Below are positions 1 through 11,993 of a stretch of DNA of 64,000 nucleotides, one piece after another; position 1 is the stretch's first letter, and every line of letters begins with the position of its first letter. Source of the stretch: Carex sylvatica (taxonomy: Eukaryota; Streptophyta; Magnoliopsida; Poales; Cyperaceae); assembly GCA_964058845.1 (NCBI GenBank), contig CAXKVR010000209.1, positions 50,136-114,135 on the forward strand, read 5' to 3'. The notes under the pieces are model-generated. The model had not been told where the DNA came from, searched no databases, and was given only the letters and a program-made list of their open reading frames with translations. Position numbers and translations under genes: made by a program.

Positions 1-335
1 AAGTTCAAACAATTGATTTGAACCGCTTAACGTGATCTCCATATGAAATTGTCTTTGTAGATCAAATTTTACATTTTTTAGAAACTTCTTAATATTCTTT
101 TAGATAGATAGAAAATCACTAGATCTAAAGATTCTAAACCATTCAAAAGCAGTGATTTTCTACCTATAAAAAAATAGTATAAAAATACTAAAAAATGTAA
201 ATTTAGCCTACAAGTACATTTTCATATGGAAATCATGATGAACAGTTTCAGATCGACAACTTGGACTTTGAAAACAAAAATATTGATCCGTAGTACGAAC
301 CAATCTGCGCTATGCATAGTACCATAGCTTCACTC
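1..335. mobile_element. MULE-type foldback MITE, left end cut by window
   Basis: The sequence ends in a terminal repeat that reads TAGTACCATAGCTTCACTC. The rest is an extended imperfect palindrome whose arms contain GATCTCCATATGAAA and its complement about 200 bases apart. It is the same family as the elements at 28773-29132, 30557-31026 and 62254-62641. The left terminus lies outside the window. It sits inside the third intron of the uridine nucleosidase gene. Confidence 0.8.
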
Positions 336-864
336 AGTTGATATTAAAACCAAAATAAAAGATCTCAGCTCATTTCCTGAAACCCTGAATTTTCATGGTA
401 GGTTCAATTGTGGTTAAATGAATTAAAGTGCTTCTAGTGTTTATGATTTCCTTGTACTAATTGACCATGGACCCATGGTGGAGACCCACTAGTTTAAAAC
501 AGCCATCAGATCTATAGTTGGACTATCTATTGACTTCTCCAACACTAATTTCATTCACAGAAACAAAATTTCTTCATCTCCATGATATTTTTTTTGTACA
601 AAAACAAAATTTACAGTGGTCATTTGTATGTTTCTTATTTCACCATTAACTAATTAACTAACACAATGAATCGACCCAACAGAACTAAAAAAGAAACTTC
701 GAGACACCAAGCACTATCCATGCAAGTTCAGGGACAATTTTGAAATTTTTCTCCTTTTATTTTAAATTAAAGGTACAAATTGGTGTGAACATTGTTTACA
801 TCACAGAAAAATTAATAGCTATTAGTCAATACTAAAGGGCATTTTTAAGAATAAAAAGAATTAC

Positions 865-2371
865 CTTGAGAGGCTCAGGATTGCCTTCGGCTACGGGGAC
901 CTCAGGATGTCCAGCTAACTCACACTATCCTTTTTCAGAGTTATACCAGCAATAATTACTATTAGCTATATATTTTTTTAAATAACATACTGTACAAAAA
1001 CATTAAAAGTATATCACACCCGCTACAAAAGCAACAATTTCCAGCATTACTCTCTGGAACTATTTTCCAATACAACTGTTCCTCTGTAGTGAAAAGCAAA
1101 TACAAGAAACTGGAACCACTCTACACAGTATGACATGTTCTCTCCTTGTTGTGAATGAAAAATGACCTTAGAGCCCCTCTAGATAAAATATATATTTTGG
1201 ACAGGCCAGAGATGCTTTTCATTGCAATTAAATAAAAGCCATTCTTGTAATGAGCCTTATAAATAATGCTATAAGTTGAAATTATCAGTTATTCTTCAAG
1301 GCATTTGATGATTAAACTGGTACTGGTAATTTGAGGAGGTATACGTACCAGCAGAAGGGCATTGCGAGTGGCACCCTTGGTACTAACATTTCCGAAAATA
1401 GTTGTTAGACCTATTACTTCGATTTCTGATGCTTGAAATGCCATTAGTATTGCCATGCTATCATCTGTTAACAATCAGTACATGCATAATTATAAATACA
1501 TAATACTATAGTTAAAACACTGCTGAGATAAATTTGTGTGACCCTGAAGAACTAGAAAATCTCAAACAATTCTATATAATATGTAACATTTTGTGTATAT
1601 TTTCCGTTCTCTTGAAATAATCAAGAATATTTCCCATTTTTCAAGGGAGGATACTTTCAATATGCACAAATTACATCTTTGAAGAATAAATTGTTTAGAA
1701 CAGGATCTTTATTTATTATTGTTGAACTTCAATCTAATGACAGGTGTAAGTTCTATGTCCTTAAATAAAAAAGAAAGGCCTTCTTTAAGAAAATCACTAA
1801 TGCTAGAATCTGATGCAGGGACAGCTTAAAAGCTTTCCAGAGGAAAGTAACAGAATAGTGGATCATGAAAGGACAAATTTACCCCTCGGGAAATGACAAG
1901 ATTTACAAAGGATCTAATTATCAAAACAGCTTTTCGTTCTTTTGCTTTAGTTCAAATACTCTTGTAGCATGATTTCTACTATGCATGGAAGAACTTTGAA
2001 ATTGTTAGACAGGAAATTGTTAAAAAAAATAAAAAAAATCTAAAGCTATCAGAATCACCACTAGGTGAAGAATCCTGACATTGATTCGATATTAGTATAT
2101 CTAAGGTAGGCCACAGAATTAATCAATGAATCCAACGACAGTAGGCCATGGCAAGGGACTAAGGTAAACACAGTCAAATTTTTCGAAACTACAACTGAGA
2201 CAAAGCCAAATTGAGCACTAATCAAAGCACTAGAAGCTGAATTTCTCACGAGGACTACAATTGAGCAAGATAAAAAGAAAGGAAAGAAAAATTACCAATC
2301 CCTGGATCTGTATCGATGATCACCTTCTCCCGCTTAGAAGACGATTCCTTGTTGACACCTCCGTTCTCCAT
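865..2371 (-). CDS. URH1: Uridine nucleosidase (URH1-like), first three exons, partial
   Basis: Cytosolic nucleoside hydrolases of this family cleave uridine to uracil and ribose in pyrimidine salvage. Three exons are visible on the minus strand: 2371-2296 (ATG, then the substrate/calcium-binding motif DTDPGI), 1464-1349 (DDSMAILMAFQ, GLTTIFGNVST, ATRNALLL) and 924-865 (CELAGHPEVPVAEGNPEPLK). The D of DTDPGID is split over the first junction. Donors GTAAT, GTACG and GTAATT and AG acceptors join in frame. The DTDPGIDDSM block and the GNPEPLK block fit URH1 better than URH2. The remaining exons, including the later catalytic His region, must lie left of position 1: nothing exon-like was found at 336-864, which is intron. 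The 5' leader at 2413-2440 is a CT microsatellite. The first ATG is at 2371; a longer in-frame reading would need a TTG start. Confidence 0.85.
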
Positions 2372-2657
2372 CTTACTCTCTGTGTGTGTTCGCGCGCGCG
2401 GGAAAGAGTGTGTGTGTTCGTCTCTCTCTCTCTCTCTCTCTTGCTCTCGCGTCACCAATGGAGCTCGAGATAATCGAAGAGAGCGCTCTCCTCAATAAAA
2501 GGTGGAGATGGAGAGAGGAGAGGAGAAACGTAACTACTCTCTCTAATTTCTACTTAGTATAATAGTACGCATAATTTTTGTCAACAACAACTATGTTTGA
2601 ACAGGATTGACGCAATTCTGACGTGTTGAACAACTGTGTTAATTCGTTAATTTAATT

Positions 2658-2814
2658 CCCCTAAAGTAACACAAAGTTTGAGTTTAGAGCCAGATTGTCC
2701 AATCAGAATCTGCACGAATATTTAAGACTCCCCGTGCATTCTACCTCGGGCCGGATTTGCCCAAATTATGATCGTACGGTCGAACTCGGTAACAAATTTG
2801 AAGGCACTTTAGGG
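2658..2814. mobile_element. Short MITE (157 bp) upstream of URH1
   Basis: It is bounded by CCCTAAAGT and ACTTTAGGG. The inverted ends stay alignable for about 25 bases (AGTAACA...AGTTTGAG against GGTAACAAATTTG). It belongs to the loose GGTAAC-ended group also seen at 19971-20091. No coding capacity. Confidence 0.55.
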
Positions 2815-3127
2815 AATCCTGACCCTGGGATTGATCTGGAATCGAACAGATGCGCTGTACAACTGTAGTTATATTAGGTAAATTTTTTGCGTGCAAAATA
2901 ACCATCTCCGTTTCTCCGCAAGTGTTAAAAATGTCAAGAAGTTTCCCTGTTTTATTTGTTGTTTTAACCATCTCCCGTTTCATAAACTGGAGGTGTCCAT
3001 GTAACCATGACAAGTTGTACTGTAGATTGCAGTTTTGAATACACTGGAGTTGATCTTCTGCTTGGGTCATTACTTATACAAATCACCCGGGGAGCACGAG
3101 GAAGATAGTGTGTACTTGAATTCGCAC

Positions 3128-3285
3128 CCTCTGAGATATCTCATATTTTGCGTGACTTTCTGGAAAATCTCAACTGTTTAAAAACATTCTATATGAATCT
3201 CAAAGCTCTAATAATAGGGCCCCTGCGCTATCCCCGAATAGGCACCGAACACGTCGGTCACGCAAAATATGAGATATCTCAGAGG
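3128..3285. mobile_element. 158-bp MITE with perfect 29-bp terminal inverted repeats
   Basis: The left end 3128-3156 begins CCTCTGAGATATCTC. The right end 3257-3285 is its exact reverse complement over 29 bases. The interior holds a segment (about 3215-3247) ending CCCGAATAGGCACCG that recurs at about 57634-57659 in another MITE. No exact target-site duplication is seen directly at the ends. Confidence 0.75.
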
Positions 3286-4399
3286 ATACGCACTCGTCTG
3301 TTCTTGGCCTCATGTTCATTGATCTTCTGTGACTTCAAATTTTATGACATTCGTGAGGCTATCATTTTGTTTACGATACTGATAATTAAGCACGCACTAC
3401 AAACGACTCACAAAGTAACGGTTAGATAAGATCATAGAGTGTCCAGAAGAATGGGATGGTAACGTCTAACATGGCTCCATGTTAGTGGACCCCAGTTTCC
3501 AGTTTGGACTCTCGTCTCTGTCCATCTCGATGCAACTACCGCTATCATGGGAGGAAATGACGGTTAAGGGCACCTACCTACTTACTTACGTGGCAGTATA
3601 TTTTTCGTCGAAGTTTCTTTGGGTCCGTATCTTAAGTCGTAGCTTTGACAAATCCAAGAATAGAATTGTTGGAAAAGTAAAATTGAATATGTAATGAATT
3701 AAAATAAGGTTTTATTCAAAAGTGTGAAAATATTATTTGGACAAAATCAAAATACTCAATTCAATTCAAACTCAAACTGTTCAACGTGATCTCTATATTA
3801 AAATATACTTAAAAATTAAAAAATATATATTTTTTAATTTTTTTAGTATTTATTAAGATATATAAAAAATTATTATTTTAAGACAATTCTAGATCATTGA
3901 AAAATAACGATTTTTAAAAAATTATAAAAAAGTAATTCAAAAATTCAAAAAATATAAAATTTGGTCTTGAAGTACATTTTAATATAGAGATCACGTTGAA
4001 CGGTTTGAATCAATTGTTTGGATTTTAAAAATACAAAAAAACCTTATAATAATATGATATTAAAATATGTCACTATAAAATAATGTAATCGAATCTCTTA
4101 ATAATATAGTACGATGACTACACCTTCTTAACATCACTTGATAGTTTTTTTTAATGTGGAGATCATGCCTCCATATTCTACTAAAAATACACTAAAAATA
4201 TCTAAAAAGTTACAATCTTGTTATATGTAGCTGTAGTATATTTATATTTTTAATTATATTTCTATTTGAATATAAATTCATTTATGTCTTATACTACAAG
4301 AAATATTTTGACAAATATATTTTTAGCGTTTTACTTATTTGATAATGAGTTAATTCAAATTTCTTTATAACAACAATAATTCTATACAAATAATGGACA
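3286..4399. other. AT-rich intergenic stretch with a decayed foldback element
   Basis: No gene is seen. About 3770-4030 resembles a diverged MULE-type foldback MITE: TTCAACGTGATCTCTATATT on the left pairs with AATATAGAGATCACGTTGAA on the right. Its outer ends could not be placed. Confidence 0.5.
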
Positions 4400-4810
4400 A
4401 GGGTTCAAATGCTTTCATTTTTTGCCTTCATTATGCCTCCATTTTTAAAAACTTTAATAATTAAAAATTTAAAACTTAAAACTCAAAATAAAACCGTTGA
4501 ATATGATCTATATCATTTATTTATGCATGTGTAAAAAATTATGACATTTCAACTTTGTTTTCGTTGTCGTCAAAAGCTTGTAAAACGTACTAATGTGGAT
4601 AATTTCTAGACGTTGATTTTTTAACTTATTGATTCACATATAAACAAAACCGAAATATGATTTTTTTTTTATGAACACAGAGAGAAAATAACATAGATCA
4701 CATCTAAACGGTTTTATTTTGGAAATTTATGATTTAAATTTTGAATTATTAACGTTTTAAAATAAAGGCACGATAAAGGTATTAAAAATGAAGGCATTTG
4801 AATTCTCCTC
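4400..4810. mobile_element. MITE, TTCAAATG-ended family, copy 1
   Basis: It starts GGGTTCAAATGCTTTCATTT and ends with the inverted form (AAGGCATTTGAATTCTCCTC). It shares its whole length with the copy at 4893-5262 and with the copy at about 41849-43700 that is split by a LINE. Non-coding. Confidence 0.65.
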
Positions 4811-4817
4811 GTAATAT

Positions 4818-4839
4818 GATAATAATAATAATAATAATA

Positions 4840-4890
<51 letters not shown>
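4818..4890. repeat. (AAT)n/(ATT)n microsatellite
   Basis: About eight AAT units switch to about sixteen ATT units, so the tract can fold back on itself. It lies exactly between two copies of one MITE family. The short Asn/Tyr reading frame across it is a translation of the repeat. Confidence 0.9.
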
Positions 4891-4892
4891 AA

Positions 4893-5262
4893 GAGGGCTC
4901 AAATGCCTTCATTTTTTGTGCCTCCATCATGTCTCAATTTTTAAAAACTTTAATAACTCAAAATTTAAATCTTAAAATTCAAAATAAAACTATTGGATAT
5001 AAACTACATCATTTTATCTATGCATGTGTAAAAAACTATAGCATTTCAACTTTATTTTGATTGTCATCTTGAACTTGTAAAAATGTATACTAATGTGAAT
5101 AATTTTTAGACGTTGATTTTTTTATGGACACATAGAGAAATAGCGTAGATCACATCTAACGGTTTTATTTTGACGTTTAAGTTTTAAATTTTGAATTATT
5201 TAAGTTTTTAAACATAAAGGCAATGATAAAAGCACAAAACATTTGAATCCTCTTATTATTAT
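4893..5262. mobile_element. MITE, TTCAAATG-ended family, copy 2
   Basis: It begins GAGGGCTCAAATGCC and ends ACATTTGAATCCTC, flanked on both sides by TTA-rich microsatellite sequence. It aligns along its length with 4400-4810. Confidence 0.65.
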
Positions 5263-5420
5263 TCACATTTTCTGACGCATGCATCAACCAGCAGCGTGCT
5301 AGGCAATCGTTGTGCGATTTTATTCTCACAGTTGTTAACATCACTATTCTTCCTACATTTCTTTAATTTCCACAATCAACCCTTTATTATTGGGTATCTT
5401 GATTTAGGTGTGACTGTGTG

Positions 5421-5944
5421 TAGGGGTGTAAACGAGCTGGCTTGGGCTGAGCTGGGCCTTAGCTCAGCTCGTTTATTTTAGTCCGAGTTGGACTTAGGTC
5501 ATTCGAGCCAAAAACTTCTGACTCGCTCATGATAAGTCAGTCTGAGCTAGCTCGCTGAGCTTTATTAGACTACTATTATACAAATTCAAAAATATAAAAA
5601 TAAGAAAGTTCATTTAAAAAATTTAAGAAATCGTCCAACAGGCACATCTTCAAGCAACTGAAACTCATATTCTTTCTTCTCAGACCAAAAATACATCAAT
5701 TTTGCATAATTGCGCCTTTGAAAATGAGACTAGACTTAAATTATACGGAGCTAAATCCTAAATTCATTGTAGCTTAACGAGCCGAGCTGGCCTGATCCGA
5801 GTTGATCTCTGACTCAGCTCGTTTATTTTAGTCCGAGTCTAAACTGAGCTGGCTCGTTAACAGCTCAGTCCACTACTGAGCAAGTTATTAGCGAGCGAGC
5901 TAAAAACGAGTGATGAGCGAGCCGCGAGCATTTTTGACAGCCTG
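5421..5944. mobile_element. hAT-like non-autonomous element, GAGCTCG motif type
   Basis: It begins TAGGGGTGTAAACGAGC and ends GCATTTTTGACAGCCTG. The flanks ACTGTGTG and TCTATGTG match at 6 of 8 bases, consistent with an aged 8-bp hAT duplication. Both subterminal regions (5430-5560 and 5775-5935) are filled with degenerate GAGCTCG / CGAGC copies in both orientations. The centre is AT-rich. No transposase. Confidence 0.6.
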
Positions 5945-6198
5945 TCTATGTGTACGAGCTTCACTAATAAATTGTCCAAGGCGAAAGCTCTGCTAATAAT
6001 TGTCACGTGTTATAAAAGGTTGGGCCCTGGAAGCATGTCACTAAAAGGCCTTAGTCGGCCCAGTAATAAAAATTACGAGGAGAACCTGAAACCTACAATC
6101 ATGTAATATATACAAAGCCCAAAGAGTTAAAATTAATTGTAAAACTAACCAAATTTAGCATATGAAAAGGTGTTGAACTTGGAACTTGGAACTTTTTG

Positions 6199-6403
6199 GG
6201 TACGTTTGGATGAAATAAGAAATAGAGTAATAATAGTAGTTAATTCAACTTTTGATTGGGTTAGTAAAATAGTGAGTTAACTCATATAAGACAAATAAAG
6301 AATAATGGATTAGTGTTATTTTTGTTCCATTCAAACATTGAATAGTTCAAAAGAATAGTACTATTCTCAGATTAGTGCTATTCTTGCTCCATCCAAACGC
6401 ACC
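6199..6403. mobile_element. MITE with GGTRCGTTTGGATG ends
   Basis: The ends GGTACGTTTGGATG and CATCCAAACGCACC are inverted repeats. The interior repeats ATTCTATTATT-like words with partial self-complementarity. It resembles the element in intron 1 of the R3H gene (26334-26735). No clear target duplication. Confidence 0.6.
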
Positions 6404-7207
6404 ATAAAGATTATGGTACTCTTAATTGACTGAGAGAATTACCAATTTATTGAAGGAATTGATAGAACGGAAAAGAAAGAGTAGGGACTTGAGCCCGCTT
6501 CCACTTTTGAAGAACAAAAAAAAAAGATAACTTTATTTTTTTTAAATATATGAAATTAAGGTAGGCGTGAAAACAGAGCGGATAGTGGTAAAATCATATC
6601 TATATCTCTTTTTTAATTTTCCGGATACGAATTGGATATCAGACATATATGGATATAGATTGGATCAGATATTTATTACAAATTTATTAAAAAATACTAA
6701 AGTTCATAATAATTATCTAATTATAATGGTGAATAATATTTTTTTTAATAGTATATATTAAAGAATAATCATTTTAGTACCCACACCTCCATCCCCGCAC
6801 TGTACTCACATATTTTCCAACTCAGTCAACCTTCTAATTTGACCATCCTAACTAACGACTTTATAAAATAGACACACTCTCTCTCTCTCTCCCCCACCTC
6901 TATTAGCGATATAAATCGGCTCTCAATCTAATCCGCTTGTAGAGAAAATAAAAAATTCTCAGATCGTGTCGACGGCATCTGCAACTCGAATCATCTCTAC
7001 CTCACCAGCCTTCGTCTGCGCGCCCCTTGTGTGCTTCCTCTACTCGCCACCTCTTTTTGACATTATAGGCATTAATACTTTGTTACATTTATGTTAATAC
7101 TTGATTGGATATATATCTACATTACTTATAACAGATATTAATACTTTCCATCTGTAATATATATAAATATTGAACTGATAAATAATTTTCATTTTATTGT
7201 TCAATAT

Positions 7208-8656
7208 TGTTCACACAAAATTGTATGGTACAAAGTTTCAGTACAGCAAGCTGTACTTTTTAACCTTGAATACACTTTTGGTTCAGACTGCAAATGCACA
7301 GTCCTATCGAGTAGTATATCATCGGGTATCGATCACAGGGACGGTTCAAATCTAAACCGTCCTCTACTTAAATCAATTAAAAACTAGAAGTGAGAAAATA
7401 TTGGTTTTTGGTATTTAAGTTTCTAATCAGTTCAATGACAGTAATTAAATAAAAGGAAATAAATAAACTTGTTTAAATCAATAATAGAAGGCGTTTCCAA
7501 GGTTTCAAACTTATCTCAGTTCTGCCTCTCAGCCCCTGACACAGATCATGTAGTTTTCTACACGGGTCGTGTACTGTCGTACACGGGTCGTGTACTGTCG
7601 TACACGGGTCGTGTGGACTTCGAGTTAATGCACCAGTTACTATTTCTTTACGTTGTTCCTTTGTGTAGGGTTCAACTGACTAGACCTAATGTTTCTAAAC
7701 CTCAACTGTCGTATGTTAGTTTATTAACTTGGTATGAAATTGCAATATCTACCCTCTTTGGGCTCTAAACCTCAACTATCGTACATTAGTCCGAGTTATC
7801 TAGTTACTTGTTTGGAATACTAAAGATAACCTCTTATCCGTCGATAAGATGAAATATTCACATTTCAGCTACTAGTTGGTTTCACCTTTCGGATCACTAA
7901 TCCTACCTCATGTACTTAGTTTGGTTGAGAGATGGTAATGGACACAGTACCTTTTAGATGTGATCATGCATCTAGTGGTAAAAACAATAAAAACCAAACA
8001 ATTCAAACTAAGCAATTAAAATCAATCACAATCAAGCAAACACAAATTTCAACGTAAAAATCCAATAACTAGATGCAAAACAAAACATTCGATTACATCT
8101 TAACCCTTGAAACAAATAAAACTACTCAAACATAGTGTTAAAACAGATAACAAAGATAAAGGAATAATAATTCATTATAAAATCCAAAGTACAATGAAGA
8201 TCCACAACAAAATTCGCGTCTTTTGCTTCTCAACTTCGTCTCCAAGCAATAGCTGCCAATCCAAAACCCTAGAAATGCTTCTCTGCTCCAGAATTACCTC
8301 TATGGTGCAAGAACTATCACTTATATACTTTTCTGGCCGACCTTCCTTCAATTGGTCTTGTTTTTAATTTCTAGATCTGTTTCTGAATTTGTCTGATACG
8401 ACCCGTATAAAATCCTGTACGGGCTGTATTCCTGTGTCTCTTCTGGAGTCGAGTCAGCAGTCGTGTCTGTGGTCGAGTCGAGGTTGATACGACCCGCACA
8501 AGGTGGTACACGGGTCGTGTAAATACTTCTCAAATTTCAGATTCTCCTCGATTTCATCTCATTCCTACAAAATAAGAATAAACTTGCAGCAGTACCACAT
8601 TCTATAGATATTTCAATGAAATACGACTGATTAAATGATTTAAACACAGGTTTGGG
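7208..8656 (-). mobile_element. LTR relic of a Gypsy element related to its neighbour
   Basis: On the plus strand it starts TGTTCACACA and then parallels the neighbouring LTR (8657 onward): 26 bases to AGTTTCAG, then a TGTAC/CTTTT block, TGCAAATGCACA and GGTATCGATC. It carries a 21-bp tandem repeat (TACACGGGTCGTGTACTG core) at 7559-7615 and palindromic ACGACCCG/CGGGTCGT words at 8395-8520. No matching second LTR or body is seen, so it is a solo or truncated LTR. The right end is cut by the neighbouring element. Confidence 0.6.
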
Positions 8657-10659
8657 TGATGCGCGTAAAGTGTACGCTAAGAAGTTTCAGTACAATAAGA
8701 TGTACCTTTTAAACCTTAAACGCTTTTGAGTCAAATTGCAAGTGCACAATTATATCAAAGTAGTATTTTAGGTATCGATCCACAGAGAGTATGGAAAATA
8801 CTTAGTTTTAAACCCTAAATAATTAATTTCAGTAAATAAAAGTAAAGTGCAATAAAGTAAAGTAAAGGGGGAATTTGTTTAAGTAATCCTAAAGGTTGGG
8901 TTCAATACCCGAGAATAAGGAATAGTAAACAATAGATGTAAATGAAATGAAAGAAAGAAATATTGGTTTGCTTTTCAAGTTGAGAAGATCTAGGGGTCTT
9001 TGGTCCACAATCCCTTGCTAATTCTATCTATTCGGTTTGTTTATATTCATGTTTGATTTAAATGAGGTTTCTAACCTAATATGTTAGCCTATTTCAATTA
9101 ATTATTGATATAAGTATTTTGGTGGGTTGGGTTAATTTTCCTCGAATTTTAGGGCTGTCACCATCCTAAAGGGATATTTAACAATCACGTTCACACAAAA
9201 TACATATCAATACTTAATCAATCTAGGTGTCCAAATTAGGAGTTTGACTTCAGAAATACCTACCTCGCCAAAACCCTAACTCTAATTTCTGGAGATCCGG
9301 TTTATATCCTAGTGTTAATAAGATATCCTATACCTTTATGATTTGATTGATACAGGGTGGATTACTTGACCTATGCTGGAGTTTAATGATTAAAGCGGAA
9401 AAACAGGACATAGCACGATTTCTAGCTACTTTAATTCATTAAACCAACATGGTACTTGAATTTCAAGTATATGAAATCATAAAGAATAATTCACAGAAAT
9501 TACCATTAAATCAAACAATCATAATAAAAACAGTATAACCGAATAAATATAATTAAACAAGTTCATGCATGATGACCTAAACCCCTAGAGAGAGAACTAC
9601 TCACTCTTGGAGAGGTCCATTACAAAAATTGGCAAAGTAAGAAGAAATCAAATGAAAGAAAATGATTACACCCTTTGACAAATCAAAGCCCTCTATCTTG
9701 CCGAATCTTGCTCCGGAAATCCTTCTTCTCCTCGCTTGAAAGCTTTCCTTCCTCCAGAATTTATCGCTAAGTGTGTGTAAAGAGAGAATGATGGTGTGTT
9801 GGTTGATGTCAGATTGAATGATCCATGAATGGGAAAGGACTCTCCCTTTTATAGCCAAGGATTATGCCCGATTTAGAGGCTAGAAGGTGGGGTTAGTGGG
9901 TGCTCTCTTTAGCATTACTTCCCTGGCAAGTAAGTGTATTTCTGGCAGTAAAAACGCGTCCATAAAGCGCCAAAAATAGAAAAACTGTCAAACCGGGCAG
10001 TTATTGGCTTTCTGCGGGTCCAGTGCGGATGGATGACCCGCACTGCGGGTGGCTTCACCCGCACTGGGACAAGTTTCCTTATTTAACTTCTGCAATTTTA
10101 TATGAGTGCGGATGGCTCTGCGGATGGATGACCCGCACTGCGGGTGGAATCTGCTCTTCTGAAGTTGCCGAAAATTGGCCAAGTTCTGAATGCGGATGGG
10201 ATCATCCGCACTGCGTGTGGTTCATCCGCACTGGGAAGCATTTTCATCATTTTTCATTTTTTTTATTTTCTCAAGTTGTAGATCTTCTCGATGGCTTTCC
10301 GAAAAGTGGTCATATGTCCAAAACGGAGTTACGAGTCAAAAGTTGTGGCCGTTTTAAGTTCAGACTCCATTTTTGCAGATCTGCTACAGTGCGTCCGCAC
10401 CAGCTACAGTGCGTCCGCACTGGGCTCGGACTTTTCCTCTGCGCAGTGTGTGCGGCTGGGTTGATCCGCAGTGCGGGTGGTTGATCCGCACTGGGGTGTA
10501 TTTTTGCTATTTTGCATCATTTCCTGCATTGAAAAGCCAAATAACCGCAGTAACTTGATTCTAGGTGTATTATATTCTCTTTATATTCAAAATACAAGAT
10601 ATTTGGTGTTATTTCATGATGAAATCTAGATCAAATGTGTATATAATTTATGCTTATCA
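8657..10659 (-). repeat. 3' LTR (relative to the gag-pro strand)
   Basis: On the plus strand it begins TGATGCGCGTAAAG and ends TATGCTTATCA (TGAT...ATCA ends). GC-rich clusters at 10016-10235 and 10385-10500 repeat words such as GGATGACCCGCACTGCGGGT in both orientations. The open frames of 60-150 codons crossing these clusters are repeat translations. Confidence 0.92.
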
Positions 10660-10672
10660 AAATCCCCCAAGC
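10660..10672 (-). other. Putative polypurine tract
   Basis: On the minus strand AGCTTGGGGGATTT directly precedes the 3' LTR, the expected place for plus-strand DNA priming. Near-copies of ATCCCCCAAGCTT (plus-strand reading) occur at about 10970 and 11881. Confidence 0.6.
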
Positions 10673-11993
10673 TTGAACCTTGCTTGTCCTCAAGCAACAT
10701 CTAAACTCGGACTACAATTCAATTCTTAATTTTAACCCCATATATCAAGTATACATTTCTTAATCGAAAAATTTGAATGATCTTGCCAAAAATTTAGAAA
10801 CCTCAATGTAAATTTCTACAAATCTAAAGTTCAACCCTTGGTTAATCATGCTTCACACCACAATTCGATTACTCTAACTTTTATTTTCTTAAAGGTTTAG
10901 AATTTGTAAACTTTGGTTATCTAAATTTATTACAAAAAATACAATCTTATTTGTGGAAATTCTTTTAAAAATCCCCCAAGCTTGGGTCAAGCTTAGGTTA
11001 GAAAGTCGCGGACATCGTGTGTTGATATTTACAAAATTTAATTTTTCTTTTGTTGCTTTTATTTGATGACACTATAAAGCTTTATCCTTAGGACAAAACC
11101 GGTTAGTTATAGGTAGCTAATCTATACCCAACCGTTTTAATTCAAAAGTGCATTTGCATACTCATGGTTCAACCCTTCCATGACACGAACCCACATTTCT
11201 AGTGCGAACCCGGTCATTTTATCGGGCAAACTAGCGGAGCAAAGTGTCAATGATTCATTGCTATAAGTACGTCATATCGCCATAACATAAGCAAGCGGAA
11301 TCTTATTTTCTTAAAAAATTTAATTTTGAACAATTTTCAATAATTTTTGCAAGATATCATGAATACACACATCCTTAGGCATTAAATCATACCTATGGAT
11401 ATCCCGATCTTTCTAAATTTATTTTCTACATATAAGTTGCATTTTCAAAAAAATAAAATTTAAATTCCTAATTTTCATTTTCGTAAACCTTTATTTCCAC
11501 TAAGTTTTTCACCAATTTATGGGGTTATTTCTAATTATTCCAAGGGTAACCTAAAAACTCGTTAAAATTCTCATTAAAATCCTTAAAGTTTTGTCAATCA
11601 CATAAATTTATCCTCAATTTTTTTCGTTCTTTGCCAATTGTTAACACAAAAATTAAACATGATTGAATACTTTATGCAAAATTAGACAATTAAGTCCAAT
11701 CATGCAAGACTCTATTTTTCATAACCTTGTAAAACATCTTGACAAATTCATAATTTAAAGCAATTAAGTTTCAAATCACAAATCCTATTCATGGTCAAGT
11801 AAAAGTCAAGGTTATAAATCCTAAAATTTTAAAAAAAAATAAATCTAAAATTAATGCAATGCAAGATACAATTTCTTCCTATCCCCCAAGCTTAAATCAA
11901 GCATTGTCCCCAATGCGTAAAAATAAACAAAAGTAAATAGGGAGAAACATGAACTACTCTATTGGCGAAAGGTGGTAGTGGTGCTGCGCGGTC
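10673..11993. other. Non-coding internal region of the retrotransposon
   Basis: The 1.3 kb between the gag-pro stop and the 3' LTR is AT-rich without sustained frames. In an autonomous relative the pol domains would occupy this side of gag-pro. Two extra polypurine-like sites lie here. Confidence 0.7.

Noticed and set aside
2372..2458. N-terminal extension of the URH1-like frame
   Set aside because: It would begin at TTG and translate the CT/GA microsatellite; the first ATG is at 2371.
4714..4902. Frame with long Asn and Tyr runs
   Set aside because: It is the AAT/ATT microsatellite read through.
10023..10484. 153-codon plus-strand frame, repeated identically at 16327-16788
   Set aside because: It lies in the LTR and translates the palindromic GC-rich words; not a gene.
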